Shown here: piece by piece, positions 45,842 through 59,379 of the stretch
Layout: every line of letters begins with the position of its first letter
Position numbering within the stretch: the stretch's first letter is position 1
Source: Cycas panzhihuaensis
Lineage: Eukaryota; Cycadophyta
Direction of reading: 5' to 3'
Assembly: GCA_023213395.1 (NCBI GenBank)
Contig: CM041465.1
Span: 42,477,741 to 42,541,740, forward strand
Length of the DNA: 64,000 nt
Notes under the pieces: generated by a model
What the model was told of the DNA's origin: nothing
What the model saw: only the letters and a program-made list of their open reading frames with translations
The model's database searches: none
Made by a program: the position numbers and the translations under genes

Positions 45842-47711
45842 ATCAATAAATGTGATTAAAAACATAATAGCCTCTAAAGGATGCTTAAGACATGGACCCA
45901 TAAATATCTAAATATACTAAGCCCAAAGGTTTCTTGGCATGCTAGACTCTTCCATTTGATTTGAAAGGAGCCCGATCATATTTACCCATAACACAAGCTT
46001 GATAAATACACTTAATCTCCTTAATATTTGGCATGCCATGTACCATATTCTATCTATAAAGTAGATGAAAGTTACCCATATTCAAGTGACCCAAGTGTTG
46101 ATACCATAACCAATCTTTCAAAATTTTAGGAGAAACATATATTTGTAAAGCAAATTGATCATCTAGAATTGATGTTAAAATAAAGGGATTAGAAGTTAAA
46201 GTTGAATTGCTATAAGAACCAAATTTATGTATGTGGATTAATGGTATGATTATAACATCAAGCATATAGAGTCCCTAATCTTCATATCTTGAGGCAATTA
46301 AGTTACCATTTAGATGTATAATTAGACATTTTCCAAGATGGCTAAACAAACTATTAAAGTTATGTATTTATTTGGCTAACTAAAAGTAAGTTATATGTCA
46401 TGTTAAGTACATTAAAAATATTATTGAGATGATGAGGAGTGTCAAAATTCTTTAGTAAGGTAGGAATATTACCAACCTTGGTAACCTCTAAAGTACCATT
46501 ATCTCCAAAAGTGATAGATTCATCTTTAATCGATCTTGTATCAGTAAGAAGTTTTTCTAAAACTATTATGTATTAAGAGGTACCTGAATTGATCAACCAA
46601 GAGATGTTAGAATGACGAGATAACAAAGTAGCAAAGAAAAGATTTTGAGAGTTAGATATGTAGCCTCCTTTATTCTATCTCTAGTAGCAATTCCTATTTA
46701 TTTGGTACCTCTGGGAAGAATTTTGATTTTGTCTTCCTTGGTCCTTAGTTGTTTGGTTGATTCTATCTCTATGGTCTTTGATAATTTTCATATCCACAAG
46801 TTTGATTGCCTTACATAGTAGGGTAGCTTTGAAACTATTATTACTAAAGGTTAGGTCTCTTTTTCTTGTAATTAGGTGTTATATGTCTAGGTTTATCATA
46901 ATAGTGACAAACAACTTGAGAATTATAAGATGGTCAAGGCTAACATGGTTGATAAATCTATTGATTAGGCTATTGATAAGGCTACTAATTTAAATTCCTT
47001 AAACCAAACTGATGTGTTAATTGTGGACATTGTGTTCTTTCTCTATGTTAGGTTGCAAATGCTAATATGGAAGAGGAAGCACCTAGATTACCTTAATAAT
47101 TTAAAATGCATCCTTCTTGGAGTAGTAGACCCTCAAATGTATCAAAATCAATAGTAGTTAGTTGATTTGTATATGATAAATTAGATATGAATGAATACTA
47201 TCCAGGTGGAAAAACATTAACGATGTAATATATAAGATCATTGTCCTCTAGTGGCTAGCCCATCACTATCAACTAGTTCTTAATCACCTTAATATAGAAT
47301 AAGTGAGTTGTTATAGATCCTACAAATAGAATGGAGAAAAGTTAGGCTTTGAGCATCATTGCCTTAGTATTATCTTTCCTCTCATAGAGTATACAAATGA
47401 TATTCCACACATCTATAGAGGTAGAGGCAAGTTCTATACTTTAGTTGGTATTATACTCACAAGATAAGTGTAGAAAAGAAAGGGCAACTTTATCAAACTT
47501 GACAAAAGTAGCCACATTAGCAGGATCAGGAGGAATAAGGTTATTAATATCATTAGGATCTTGAGTAGGAACTAGTTTAGGAATTTTTCTAAAAATAAAA
47601 GACCAAAGTTTATTTATAATCAGAATGTTCTTGACTTATTTCTTCTAAGCCAAGAAGCTATCACTGCCAGATAGTTTGATAGTATTATTTACAATCATAT
47701 GAAGTGCCATG
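45842..47711 (-). pseudogene. Element A gag, protease and integrase N-part, broken
   Basis: The ATG at 47709-47711 opens MALHMIVNNTIKLSGSDSFL. The Gag core follows with VPTQDPNDINNLIPPD and VKFDKVALSFLHLSCEY, and a zinc knuckle at 46868-46909 reads CHYYDKPRHITPNY (two Cys as Tyr, the Gly as Arg). The protease site at about 46590 is WLINSGTS, with catalytic Asp as Asn. The pre-integrase zinc region is DWLWYQHLGHLNMGNFHLLY (about 46055-46120). The integrase core runs to ITFIDDY, where element B interrupts. Confidence 0.88.
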
Positions 47712-49584
47712 ATGTCTGATGTGTGTCTTGTCTACCTAGAAAAGGTGATCTAACCTAGGACATAAGTCTTAGTATCTCCACTCATAAACATCCCTTAGTA
47801 GTTGAGACGATCCTATCTAATAGAAAACCTGCTCACAAGTAGCAACTTGGGGACCTAATATACCCAAAGGTATGCGAGTGCTACAAAAGACTCAGCCACA
47901 ACTCTAACACCATTGACCCATCTATGCCAAATTTATAAACTAAATTATAAATCCTCATATAAGGGCATACTTACAACCAAGACATTCATCCCCTCTAAGT
48001 CTAACCTGGTTTTCAAACTCTAAGGTTTTGCATATAAACACCTCATCCTAACACTAATTACACCTGATAGTTAAAGGGCTTCTCTAACATTTGTAGAATT
48101 TGGGAAGGACCACTAGCATGTCTAGAGTGGTAACTTCAGGGGCCCTAATCATTCCACTTGCAAGGCTGGTAATCAAGTGGTTCTTTACGTATTTATATTT
48201 TTAATATATTTTAAATTATAATTAGTGGATTCATTTTTATATTTTAAGCAAAAAAATATTATAAATCTCTTAAAATTTTAAAAATTTACCTAAAATAGAT
48301 TAGGAATAAGAATAAAAAAAGTAAAAAAATAATTTAAAAAATAACTTTAAGTTAGGGACCTGTATAAAAAATGGAATAATCTATGAATATACTAATTAAT
48401 ATAACCTAAAGTTTTTAAAATTTATAAAAAATTAAATTGAGTGGTGGGAATTTTAAAAAATGATGGATCAGATTGGATACAGGAGGTTAGATCTCTTTGC
48501 AGAAGTAACCGAATTTTGATCTATCTTCTCCACTACAAAGATAACTCTACCAAGATTAGAATGAATGGTTAGATAGCATAGTTCCTCTTGTCCAACTATG
48601 TGCAAGAGTCTATTGAAGTAAGTGGCAATCATCAAATCCCTACTATATTATAAGTGAATAGAACTAGAGCAAAAATATTATGTATCTAGTACTCTATTTG
48701 TCTTTGGATCACTCTAGATTAATATCAATCCCCACATAATCAAACAATACCATAGAAGGGTCATCAGTCAGAAAATGTAAAGCCACATAGTCATGTAGGT
48801 CAAAATACCGCTTTGAAAGTAATACAACCTTATATAGATGCCAAAATGAAGTCATACAGGGCCAAGATTAAAGCCACATAGGGCTAATTAATTGAGATTA
48901 AAGCCAAGTCTAGCAACAGTCTATAAAAAATCATGCCAATGTAAGGACAATTCATACAAGTAACCTCAAGATCAAATAACACAATCTAGAGATTAATGGT
49001 ACTGGGTAGATGGAGATCATCACACTAATGAGTAAAGACAGAGAGTGCAAAATGGAGTCACACAACCTCAAACGATGGATAGCAGTAATGCCAAAAATAA
49101 TGTGCTAAAGTAAGATGCAGATATAAAGAGGCATCGGCCAACGGAGTTTTAAATGCAAAGAGGGCATGTAAGTAACCATAGAGACGATTGCTCATGAAAA
49201 AAAGGCTCAAATGAAGGTCACCCAACTAAAACATAGTCATAAAAATCATATGTAAATCAAATTTTAAATGCAAATATAGCTAGTAGATCTATAAAGCATA
49301 GATCTTAAAGAAAGTAGCTAGCAAATAATATGTTTAGCCCTTACGCATTCCATTCAGTGTTGTAGAAACAAGGTAGCAATGGTATTTAATATTTTCCTCA
49401 TGTACTGCTCTTCATTCAAAAGTTTTGATTTGATTAGGAAATCAAAGTAGGTAGAGGTATATCTGCATTCTTCATTTTAATAAAGTGTAGCCATTGATAG
49501 GAGCTACTCTATAAAGGAAAAACTATGTAGTAAGCTAGCTAGAAAAACTAGTTTGAACAACATAGTTAAAACTTGGTTGAGACT
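47712..49584 (-). other. Element A leader (about 1.9 kb)
   Basis: Non-coding, AT-rich, between the gag start and the primer site. No repeats or captured gene recognised. Confidence 0.6.
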
Positions 49585-49597
49585 GGCTCTGATACTA
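49585..49597 (-). promoter_or_regulatory. Element A primer-binding site
   Basis: Complement of GGCTCTGATACTA, i.e. TAGTATCAGAGCC on the minus strand, two or three bases inside the LTR. Confidence 0.85.
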
Positions 49598-49599
49598 AG

Positions 49600-50063
49600 T
49601 AAAAGAAGATGAGGTCTTCTTGGTTTTAACCCAAGTTTAAGACTCATTACATCCACTAAAACATTCACATAATAATCAAACGTAAAAACAAGGGAAATTG
49701 TCACAATGCTCCAAAGTGTATTTCTTTAATATTAACATTTAAAAATAAAGTACATGAGATAATAAAAAGATTACATGAAAATCCTCACACAAGAAACAAA
49801 GGAGGCTATTATAAAGTATTCAAAATATTAATGTAGGATCATGCAAGGTGACAATTGGCACCTTACATAATTAAATTAACTTATGATTATTACATATTGA
49901 GGACAAATCATCCCCCACACAACTAGGTTCACAATATTAAGTTGTGACTAAATTGATTTACAATAATAAAGCTCTCAACATAAAGTATATATAAATATTA
50001 CATTAATAATTAAAATAATCCTTTGATGAATTAATGATCTATATCATTAATTCTTCTATTAGA
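49600..50063 (-). repeat. Element A 5' LTR
   Basis: Paired with 25411-25871; shared landmarks include GACTCATTACATCC and AATATTAATGTAGGATCATG. Confidence 0.85.
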
Positions 50064-53000
50064 TTATATAAGGTGCCAAATATCACCTTACATGATCAAC
50101 CATTTAATATTCCCAAAAGCCTCTCATAACTATTATATCATGTATATATGAGGCTCAACATTTGATGTAATACAATCATGTTTTTTGGTGATTAATGTGA
50201 AGTGATTTATTTTTATAGAGATATAATTAATTCTCTGTCTTTTAACTTATTTTCTATTGCATGCAATGTGTGGCTAGTGTGATTTGATCTTGGGATGGCA
50301 CTAAGATTAATTCTCATCCATCAGAGTATAAAGATTCATTTAAGCTAGTGCAAAATATGGGTCATTGCTCGCATCCCCATAAATGAGCAAAAAATGGTCA
50401 TTTTTTATTTCTACGAGTACAAGACTACATAATATATGAATGCTAACAATTATACAATACAATTGATGTAGCATTGTGACATGTGGACCAACCTCATTGG
50501 TTGAGAAGTCTTTAATAAAATGGAACCCACTTAGTAGTTTTGTTTATTCTCTTTTTTGAAGATTTCATATTCATTTTACATCACAAAGAGCATACATAGG
50601 GCTCCTCATTAAAATATTTTAGCAAACACTTAGCGAATGGGTTTAAAACAAGTGATCAATAGCTTACTCGGTGTTGATTTTACATTTAAATTTTATCAGT
50701 TAATCACTAGCAAACTCATCGATCATAGTAAGCATCAAATTATATAAAGCTTTCATGCTTATTTCCATCATGTTTTATTCAAATAGGATGCCAACTCATC
50801 CATATACCAATAAGAGACAAAAATGGTTGCTAAACATGAAAGATAGAGATTTTCGTCGTCTACCTTATCCAAATCTTTAACGACTCTTCTCTAATGCAAA
50901 ACCAAGCATTTGGTAATTAGGAGAGATAGGAGAAGTCATCTTGAATAGTCATAGTGATGATAGCTAACTCCAAGGTCACCACACACTTCTCAACATCTAA
51001 CAATTATTTTGTCGCTCCAAGCTAACAAGGTGTAATCTCATGGATTTTTTTCCATTTAAATATATAGTGAAGAATTGATCTTAGTGAATTGGTAATCATT
51101 ATGGAGCAAAGGTAGCTGAAAAGCTTAAAAAGTTAATGTACATGGGTTCTTTCCTAGTTATTTTGATGATACCAGGATATAATGACTGTCATCTATGGTT
51201 CCATCATTCCATCTTCTTCATCTTTTAAATTTCTTTTCCTATTTTTACTTGATACTATCACACATCTTAGTGTTTCATATAATAGACCCCTATAGCTAAT
51301 TTGGGGCACTATGAGTTTTCTCATTGCATGTTTTAGGTATAGCATTGGCATTGGTATGTAATTATCATAGAACTATGATTTCTCAGTAACTAAAAGGGTT
51401 TGTTTCTTTATTTACTTGATGTAAAGTTTTGGGTTTGTCAAGGAATGATTTTTGGTGATTAAGGGATTTATTACTTATTCCACCTAATATATAATCTTAA
51501 ACATTATCAAGAATCCTATATTGTTTCATTTAATTAAGATTATTTAACTTTACTAGTGTTTTATTAATTGTAGTAGCACAACTTTAATTGTGTAAGACTA
51601 GGAATAGTCATAGTGTTAAGCATATTATTGTCTTTGTTACTTCTTCTCTTTTCACTATTATTTTAGTTACTCATGGGATTTTAAAGAATGTAGATAAAGC
51701 ACCATTATAGTAGCCATTCTTTTTGTAAATAATATATATTAGATTACATATTAATTTATGAATAAACCAATGAGTGATAAAAACATAAACTTGATGTAGT
51801 TGATTAGTTGTTTTATACCAATCATAATGAATACCTACTAGACCATTTAATAAAAAGCAATATTTCAAGGAATGCAATGATGGAAAAAAGATTAGCTTCT
51901 TATCTTATGCAAATGAAGGAAATTACAATGGATGCTTACTAGAAGAAACATAATGTTTGGCCTTGGCATCATACTAATGATTTTGATTAGTTTTGCTAGG
52001 AATTTATCATTTAACTATGATGTCAAAATATTTAAGTGCACCTAATTTCATAGTTAAATAAATAACATGGAAGTCATGATCATCCTAATGCCCCACATTA
52101 CTTGCCATAAATATTGAAGGGACTTGTGCTACTACTACTCCCATATTCCCATGGATGCCAATTCTAAAATTTCACAACTTCTCAAATGTTGTGAGCTGCT
52201 TTGTAACAATTACTTTGTCATCTTTGTGAGGCCTTGTGAACTTTTTGTAGATGATTGGTTCCCATAATACTTTATAAGAAATTTGACAATAACTCTTATC
52301 AAATCCAAATAAGTCCTTTTTAAGAATGTTAATTTGATTTTGCCCATAAGTTTAATTTGAGAGAATATGTGGGAGGTCCTACATATTAAGATATTAAGCC
52401 TATCTTTACCTTTTTTAAATCTATCATCTGAATCATAGTAAGAAAGTACAATTTGAGGTGGTAACAAGAAATTTTAAGAGAAAAAGATGGAATAGTAGAG
52501 TATGTTATTAATTATATAAGAAAATCACTGACACTAACAAAGCAGAATTACATGGTAATAGAAAGATATTTTCTCATTGTTATCTTTTCCATTAACAAGC
52601 TTTGTCATTATATTTTTGGATTCTCAACTATTATTCACATTAACCATGTTTATATAAAATTTATAAAGAATCAGTGTGCAACAAATCCAAGGATGATATT
52701 TTAGTTATGAATTAGTCAAAATTTTGATACAAAATTTATTAATTAGCTAGATAAAGTGGATGTAATTGTTAATCACTTATCATAAAATTTTTAACTCACC
52801 ACTACATGAGCTTATTAAAGACACTTTTCTAAATGGTCATCTATTTTTAGTGAAAATAAGTACTCCTTGGTTTGTAAATATTTATAATTTTATGGATGTA
52901 GGGATTCTTCCTTAACATTTACCTAAGAATGACTAAAGATAATTAGTAAGGAAGAACAGTCCTTTCACTTGCACCAATAGGTTCTTGTACAAATAAGGCC

Positions 53001-53600
53001 ATGATAGTATGTTAATAAAATGCCTTGATAAAAAAGAGATAGATGATGTATTATAGGCAACACATGATAAGAAATATAAAGATCACATCATAAAAAGGAG
53101 GTGTTGGTCGATTAAGTTGGCTATGTCAATTTTGATTATTTGTACCAATTTTGTTAATCATATTGATTTTTGTTATCTACCTATGCCAACTTTACTTATA
53201 TCAATATTTTACTTTGTCAACAAAGGCACCATAATTAAGGATCAACATAGAGTAAAGTCAGCTTATAATAAACTTGTTTAGCCAACAATGAAGCTATTTC
53301 CATAACTAACTATGGTAACTGCCTTAATGTATATAAATATAGTTAATTTCTAGGTAAATGGGTATCTTTATAATCCATCCTAAGTTTGTTATAATTCTAG
53401 TGATTGTAAGTATTGCATATCTTATCATGTAATTAGTGAGAGCAATTATATTAGTAAGGTGTGACCAGTAATAAATAAGGAATTAATGAATGAAAACTAA
53501 TATAATACTTGGCTAGGTATCATTATTTATTAAGCAATGCATGTTGATGATTACCAATAAAAATAAATCACAACATTTAGTTTTATTACCACTAAATTCA
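50064..53600. other. AT-rich region without recognisable genes
   Basis: I see no convincing retroelement protein, LTR pair or structural RNA. Short frames (51671-51877, 52210-52467, both minus) show no recognisable motif. A few TGTCAATTTTG/CCAATTTTG repeats occur near 53120-53160. It is probably very old repeat sequence. Confidence 0.4.
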
Positions 53601-53639
53601 GTATCTTGATCAAAAAAAAAAATTAAGACTACAAAGGCA

Positions 53640-54619
53640 TTGTTAAGAGCATAAACCAAGAATAGGGGAGGTGAAAAAAATGGAACAAAGACAAGGCAAG
53701 AATAATCAAGAAAAGTGATATTTGACTATTGGGATATAGAATTCTTGGAAACATGATAGAGAGTCCCTTTTATGAAGAAATGGAAAGGGAAAAGACCTAT
53801 GAAGAATGCAAAAGTAGAAGAATGACAAACATTTATAACTCTTTATTAAGATTAAGAAATAAGGAATGTTAGATCAATGAAGCATTGAACAAAATTGAGA
53901 AGATAATTGAATCTCTCTTTCTCAAGAAAGAAATCTCTAAAGGAAATCACCTCCCCTTAAATTAAAATCAAGATAATAAGCCCTAGCAAAGATAGCAAAT
54001 CCAATATTTTATGAAGTATGTAATGAAGACCCCTATTTTAGAATATAAAGGTATAATAGACACAAATCAATATATGTTCATATATGAATTAAAATGGGCA
54101 TGTCAAGGACAAGTAGACAATAAGATGAAATGGAATGAATTTGTCGCCACATTGAGAGGAAGAGCTCAAACATGGTACTAAGTAGCTCAAACATAAGGTA
54201 TAGTCAAAGATTAGGACACTTATAAGACATAATTCATTAGAGTTTTTACACATGAGAAATGATGGCAGTCAATCTTTATGGAATTCAAAAATTTATCAAT
54301 TATGCCAAGAGAGACATTTCAAGAATTTACTTTAAGATGTATGGAAGTATTTTCTATATCCACATATAACATGGATGTAAAATAATAAATTAATTATTTT
54401 CTTAATAGGGTTCCCTCGATAATAAGAATGACAATCTATTAAAGGAAACCCAATACTTCTAATGAAGTGGTTAATATTATAATACAACTCAAAGGAGATA
54501 TGGAAGCTAAAATCAATACTATAGTCTCTCCTTAAATTATTAAATAATTAGTGTATGCTTTGCAAAAATTGAATCCTCCAAGTGGCTAGTCAACAAGATA
54601 AAATAATTGGTATACTAAA
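53640..54619 (+). pseudogene. Ty3/gypsy gag fragment, broken
   Basis: The plus frame from about 54030 gives TPILEYKGIIDTNQYMFIYE, FVATLRGRAQTWY, then FIRVFTHEK, MEFKNLSIMPRETFQEFTLR and FLNRVPSIIRM. These are the conserved blocks of the plant gypsy Gag (Retrotrans_gag), including the LRGRAQTWY core at about 54146-54175. Many stops fall at Trp/Gln codons. 53640-54000 shows charged coding-like sequence that may be the N-terminal part. It stops at the LTR unit at 54620; the matching zinc knuckle and protease resume after 59400. Confidence 0.75.
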
Positions 54620-55131
54620 TGTTAAATCTATTTCAATAAGTATTGGAATATTTGAGTGTTGGGGTGTTAGAAAATTGAAGTTCATAATTATCAATGAGTA
54701 GTGTTTAATTAGTGGCTAAGAGGTCAAAGTTATCATTAGATAATGTGAGAGGTCCCATCAACATAATCAGATCGGTTGATGTAATGGTAAAAGATGAAAA
54801 GTTATTGATGAGGTTACACATGTATATAAGGCCAATATTTATTATAAGGAAAATCAAATCACTTAGTCCTCCTTGTGAGGATGGAATGACTCACCATATG
54901 TATTATTGTTTATTCTTCTTAATATGAGATCTCATAAATATCTGATCATGCTTTTTCCATTCATGAGTTTTCCAAATTAAATATAGTATACATAGTATAT
55001 GTGTATTATTGTCCCTTATACCTTTATCTTTTTAATTTATTATGTTCACGATATGCTTGATTGATCATGTGAATATATTATATCCCACTTGATTTTATAC
55101 TACCGCATAAGTCATTACAAATAATTTAATA
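54620..55131 (+). repeat. LTR-like direct repeat, left
   Basis: Contains GTTATCATTAGATAATG, GAGGATGGAATGACTCACCA and TTCTTCTTAATATGAGATCT, all matched in 58842-59345. Ends AATTTAATA before TGGTATTAGAG. Confidence 0.85.
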
Positions 55132-55142
55132 TGGTATTAGAG
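55132..55142 (+). promoter_or_regulatory. Primer-binding-site-like sequence
   Basis: TGGTATTAGAG next to the LTR-like repeat; a second copy, TGGTATCATAG, is at 59346-59356. Confidence 0.65.
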
Positions 55143-55193
55143 TGAATTAATTTTTTTTAATAAATATCAAAACCATAATGAAATATTAGAGCT

Positions 55194-55210
55194 AATGAAA
55201 GAGTGTTAAG
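55194..55210. other. Small LINE target duplication, left
   Basis: AATGAAAGAGTGTTAAG, repeated at 55481-55497. Confidence 0.9.
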
Positions 55211-55480
55211 ACCAGCTGACTTTTTGGCAAACTGGGGAGCAAGGCACCGGAAAGGTCAAATGTGGAGGAGTGATTTCCCTAGGGATCTTATGGTTCTGGT
55301 AGAAAAGGATATGATCTGTAACAGCTAACTGTGGGGCTTGTCCCGGCTTTTAGCTCTCTGGCCTAGACCGTGGGGATGTCATGGTCATATATCTCTTGGT
55401 AGCACAAAATTTTCTGATGTAATAGGTTGTGGGATCCTGTTCAAACCCATTATAAATTGATTTTATCTTACCAAAAAAAA
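55211..55480 (+). mobile_element. 270-bp LINE 3' tail insertion
   Basis: A GC-richer block starting ACCAGCTGACTTTTTGGC and ending CTTACC plus a poly(A), bounded by 17-bp target duplications. Landmarks GGCCTAGACCGTGGGGATGT and GTCATGGTCATATATCTC match the 3' end of the LINE at 42306-44727. It is an extreme 5' truncation. Confidence 0.9.
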
Positions 55481-55497
55481 AATGAAAGAGTGTTAAG

Positions 55498-57850
55498 GTT
55501 GAAAGATCCTATAGAATAAGTGAAGAAGGTCTTGATGAGAGTTGGTCAGAGTTACATAGCAATAGTAGAAGCAAGTTAATAATGATAGAGCCAGTATCAA
55601 GAGCTAGTGTTGAAGGTTATTTAAAGCTTAAAACCAGTTATGTTAATGAGATATGACCAATATTAAAGTATGATAAATTTAATGATGAGAGTAGCATACA
55701 ATTGAAGAAAAAATATCAAACTAATGGGTAATATCTAGTTATTTATTTATTATGGATATTTATTATGCATGCTAATACCATATTCTATAAGTATGTAGGT
55801 GTTTGTTGATTCATCCATAGGACATTTCCCAAGTAGGGCTAATCACCCTATACGAGTGAGTTATTAAGTTAACACCCCATCAATGTAAGTGAAATAGGTA
55901 ACAAGCCTATATTAATTGATATGTAACAATTTAAAGAAACTAGGATTCCATATTATGATTACTGAAGCACTAATAATAAATGTATATGGGCTAAAATTAA
56001 AACAAGTAATCTAGCAATGAGAAAATCAAGCATAAAAAATCCCAACATACCTAAGACAAGCCTTAGTGTTGGGGATTGGTGTTTCTTGTTATTGAGTAAT
56101 TGATTTGATATGATAGGATCATTTCCAAATGCAATGGATGAAATATTCTCTACAAAGGATGATAAATAATAATTACCTCATGCTTCATTTTATCTAAAGC
56201 CTGGATATTCCAATGAGTATTTTGTGAGTGAGGAACATTATGAATGGAAGGTATATTGAGGAGTCTTATCTTCACAAACCTTTTAGTGACCTATACAAAC
56301 CTCCTTTATAGATTCTATTCTTTCTAGGCAATGCAACTAAATATATAGAGCCACCCATTAGTAACTACCCATACACATTGTATAAAAAAGCATGCACGTA
56401 CTTTATTCTAGAGCAAATTGTCATTTGTTTATGAATATTTGTATATCACCTCTATTTTACCATAATATTATCTTTTTGTGAAGGAGGTTCCATTAAGGAG
56501 AGATTATGCTATGTACATTATCTTGCCTACACATGTTATACATCTCGCCAACTTATCATGGAGATTACAACCCTATTATTATTGTCATATTATAGTCATG
56601 TATATAAATCTATCAAAAATTCAATTAAAAATCTTTGATAAATACTTAAACAAGCATAATCAATGTAATGATGAGAAATGACAAATATTTGATATGATGA
56701 ATTATTTTTTATATAGTTTTGAATATATTTAATTAGATATGAAATACATATAGACAATCACCCCTAATCTAACTAGAGGTTAATAGTATTTGATTAATTT
56801 GCCTACAAAATGAAATTAATTAATCAAACATGCAGAAGAAGTGCCCTATTTATTAGAAGATTTGCAAGAAGCACTAGATGAGAATTTGTGAGGTTTTATA
56901 CCCTATGCAAAGATACTAATAGAATAACCACCCATCACCTATCCTTCATTGTCATAGAATAAACCACTATATTTGAACCATTGAAGCTTACCTAATGTAT
57001 TTCATAAGAGATTTCATAAAAAAATCACATCAAAAACCCTATGCAAATGGAGTTATAGAGTTTAATCATCAAAATTAGTGTATAGAGGAGATTTTTGACT
57101 TTACATCAAAAAATTTACAAGAATTTTATTAAATTTAATTATACTGGAATCATGTTTTAAATTTGCTCTTTTAACACCCTCCAATAAGTGGTCAACCACA
57201 TGGAGCCAACATGTGACAGAGAGCTATTTTGTAAAGGTGCTAAATTAATTTTTAAATGATGTTTTATTTTTTAATGACCTGTTGACACCTTTTCAACCAA
57301 AACCTTTGCATATCAAATTTATTTTTTGAGCCATTAGTTTTATTGGAAAGAGCACTTAGAGATAGTTAAAACGAGTGATCATAAGGCATATTTCAAAGTT
57401 TACATTAGGAAAATTTTAATGGGTAAAGTTGAGAAAGTTCATTTTGACATGATAAATGTTAGAATTTTTAAGTAGTTTAAGATGTGATTTGGCATTTTTT
57501 TGAAGATCTAGAAGACTCATTAGTATATATTAATGAAAATTGATGAATGATGATAAGTAAATAAAAGTTGAAAATGACATATTTAAGGCTCATATTTGAT
57601 TATTTAAAGCTCAAAATTGAAGTTATAGGAACCAATTTCATGTTGAATTTGATAAGACATGCTAGACATGATGGCAATCCCCCTTAAGGAGTTTACATAT
57701 TTGATCTATTAATTGTAGTTCTACTAATCAAATATATTTGATAGTATTTGATGGCTTAATGAGCATATAATCACCTAATTAGTTGACTATATATATGAAT
57801 GGATGATGATTAATGACACCAGCTAATTGATATTGTTGAAGAGCCCATTA
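55498..57850. other. Interior of the non-autonomous unit, nothing recognised
   Basis: AT-rich; short frames such as 56478-56681 show no known motif. Confidence 0.4.
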
Positions 57851-57936
57851 TTTGTAGATGGTTATTTGGAGTGGTTATTTGTAGATGGTTATTTGGAGTG
57901 GTTATTTGTAGATGGTTATTTGGAGTGGTTCTACCT
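57851..57936. repeat. 27-bp tandem repeat, three units
   Basis: Unit GGTTATTTGTAGATGGTTATTTGGAGT, nearly identical copies, so recently expanded or kept homogeneous. Confidence 0.92.
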
Positions 57937-58841
57937 ATTATGAGACATGAAGAAGTATCGTATATTGATTAGATACCAAAATTAGTTATAAAGGAGTGTA
58001 ATTAATATATATTTATTAGTAAGAAATCTAACATTCCAGGTATGATAAGAGATATGGAAACATGTTTTCCTTATGTGACCTTGTTACAACTAATTTGACT
58101 TTACCATGTAGTATGTCCTATTCCTAAGGTTAGTTGGTCTAATTAATTTGTTGGTGAGATTAATTGGTTACTAAATGAAAGTTTCAAAAGATGTGTATAG
58201 AAGCACCAATAGAGACAATATACAAGCTTTCTCCTATGTAAGAGATAAGACAGAATAATGCTACTCTTGTATAGTAAATTGGCCTAATAATTATTATTAT
58301 TTTATTACTTTACTTTATATGTTGTTAAACCATGTACAACAAACACTTTCTACAAAACTAATAATTATAGAGGTTGGTTACTCATATATTTTAGTAGATC
58401 ATTATTATTTTATATGGACATTAGTAATCATTTTATTTTATGAGAAATTTGAAATGACAAAGTTGAAAGTGTTGATGATTGTAGCTTTAGATGTGAAGGC
58501 ATGAAGTTAATAAGGAGAAAAACTCCATATGTCATGAGAAGTTGAGAATCATGAAGATTATTTGTTAATTAATTGAAAAAGGTATACAAATTTTATAAGT
58601 GGTTGAGTTGGTTGATTTCATATATTTAATTATAGGTTGATATGATATATTCTTAATAGAATTCACTTGGAGGAGACAAGCAAATAAAGACAAGTTTAAT
58701 ATATTAATTTATAGGTAATATAGGTGAAAAAAGATATAAATGAACAAGTGATCCAATATAAAGATATGAAGATGAGGATATGGGATGAAGACATAAAGAC
58801 AAAGATATTTGAAGACTCACAAATTAAACATTAAAGGTGAA
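57937..58841. other. Interior of the non-autonomous unit, continued
   Basis: AT-rich, no coding signal recognised; ends at a purine tract (ATTAAAGGTGAA) before the right repeat. Confidence 0.4.
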
Positions 58842-59345
58842 TGTTAGAATGAGTGTTGGAATATTTAGGTGTTGAAGTGTTAGAATATTGATATTCATGA
58901 ATATCAATAAGTAATATTTAATTAGTGATCAAGAACTCAAAGTTATCATTAAACAATGCAAGAGGTCCCATACACATGATTAAATTGGTTAATGTAATGG
59001 TGAAAGATGATTAATTTTTGATGAGGTTATACATTTATATAAGTGCAATATTTATTGTAAAGAAAATTAGATCACCTAGTTATCCTTATAAGGATAGGAT
59101 GACTCACCATGTGGATTATTGATTATTCTTCTTAATATGAGATCTCATAAACATTTGGACATGGTTTTTTCCATTCATGGGTTTTCTAAGTTAAATATGG
59201 TGTGTATATTATGTTTGTACTATTATCTCTTATGAAATTGTCCTTTTCATTTATTATGTTTAGGATATACTTGATTGAACATGTGAATATATTATATATT
59301 GCTTGATATTATACTTCTGTACCAGTCATTTTAAATAGTTTAACA
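58842..59345 (+). repeat. LTR-like direct repeat, right
   Basis: Begins TGTTAGAATGAGTGTTGG and ends AGTTTAACA. Confidence 0.85.
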
Positions 59346-59379
59346 TGGTATCATAGTCAATTCAAATTTTCTAATAGAG

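Larger units (their letters stand above)
25411..50063 (-). mobile_element. Ty1/copia element A, outermost shell of the nest, inactive
   Basis: LTRs of about 460 bp at 25411-25871 and 49600-50063 bracket a minus-strand copia element. Its integrase is split by element B (28257-45836). Without B it would be about 7.1 kb, a normal copia size. A primer site (49585-49597) and polypurine tract (ATTAAGGGAG, complement of 25872-25881) fix the orientation. The LTRs differ at about 14% of the positions I aligned by eye, so this is the oldest of the nest. No certain target duplication was found (TTATA follows the upper LTR). Confidence 0.9.
54620..59345 (+). mobile_element. LTR-bounded non-autonomous unit interrupting the gypsy element
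   Basis: About 500-bp direct repeats at 54620-55131 and 58842-59345 flank 3.7 kb with no Gag or Pol. A purine-rich ATTAAAGGTGAA precedes the second repeat. Both repeats are followed by a primer-site-like TGGTAT(C/T)A(G/T)AG and about 35 bp of further similarity, so the right end is not a simple element end. No 5-bp target duplication is clear. It may be one non-autonomous element, or the result of recombination between gypsy relatives. It carries a small LINE tail at 55211-55480. Confidence 0.65.

Noticed and set aside
25400-50070. Target duplication for element A
   Set aside because: TTATA after the upper LTR has only a weak ATTAA/TTAAT counterpart at the lower edge, and the lower LTR start is uncertain.
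50064-53600. A Helitron or DNA transposon in the unassigned region
   Set aside because: I found no terminal inverted repeats, CTRR-type end or transposase motif; the short minus-strand frames carry no signature.
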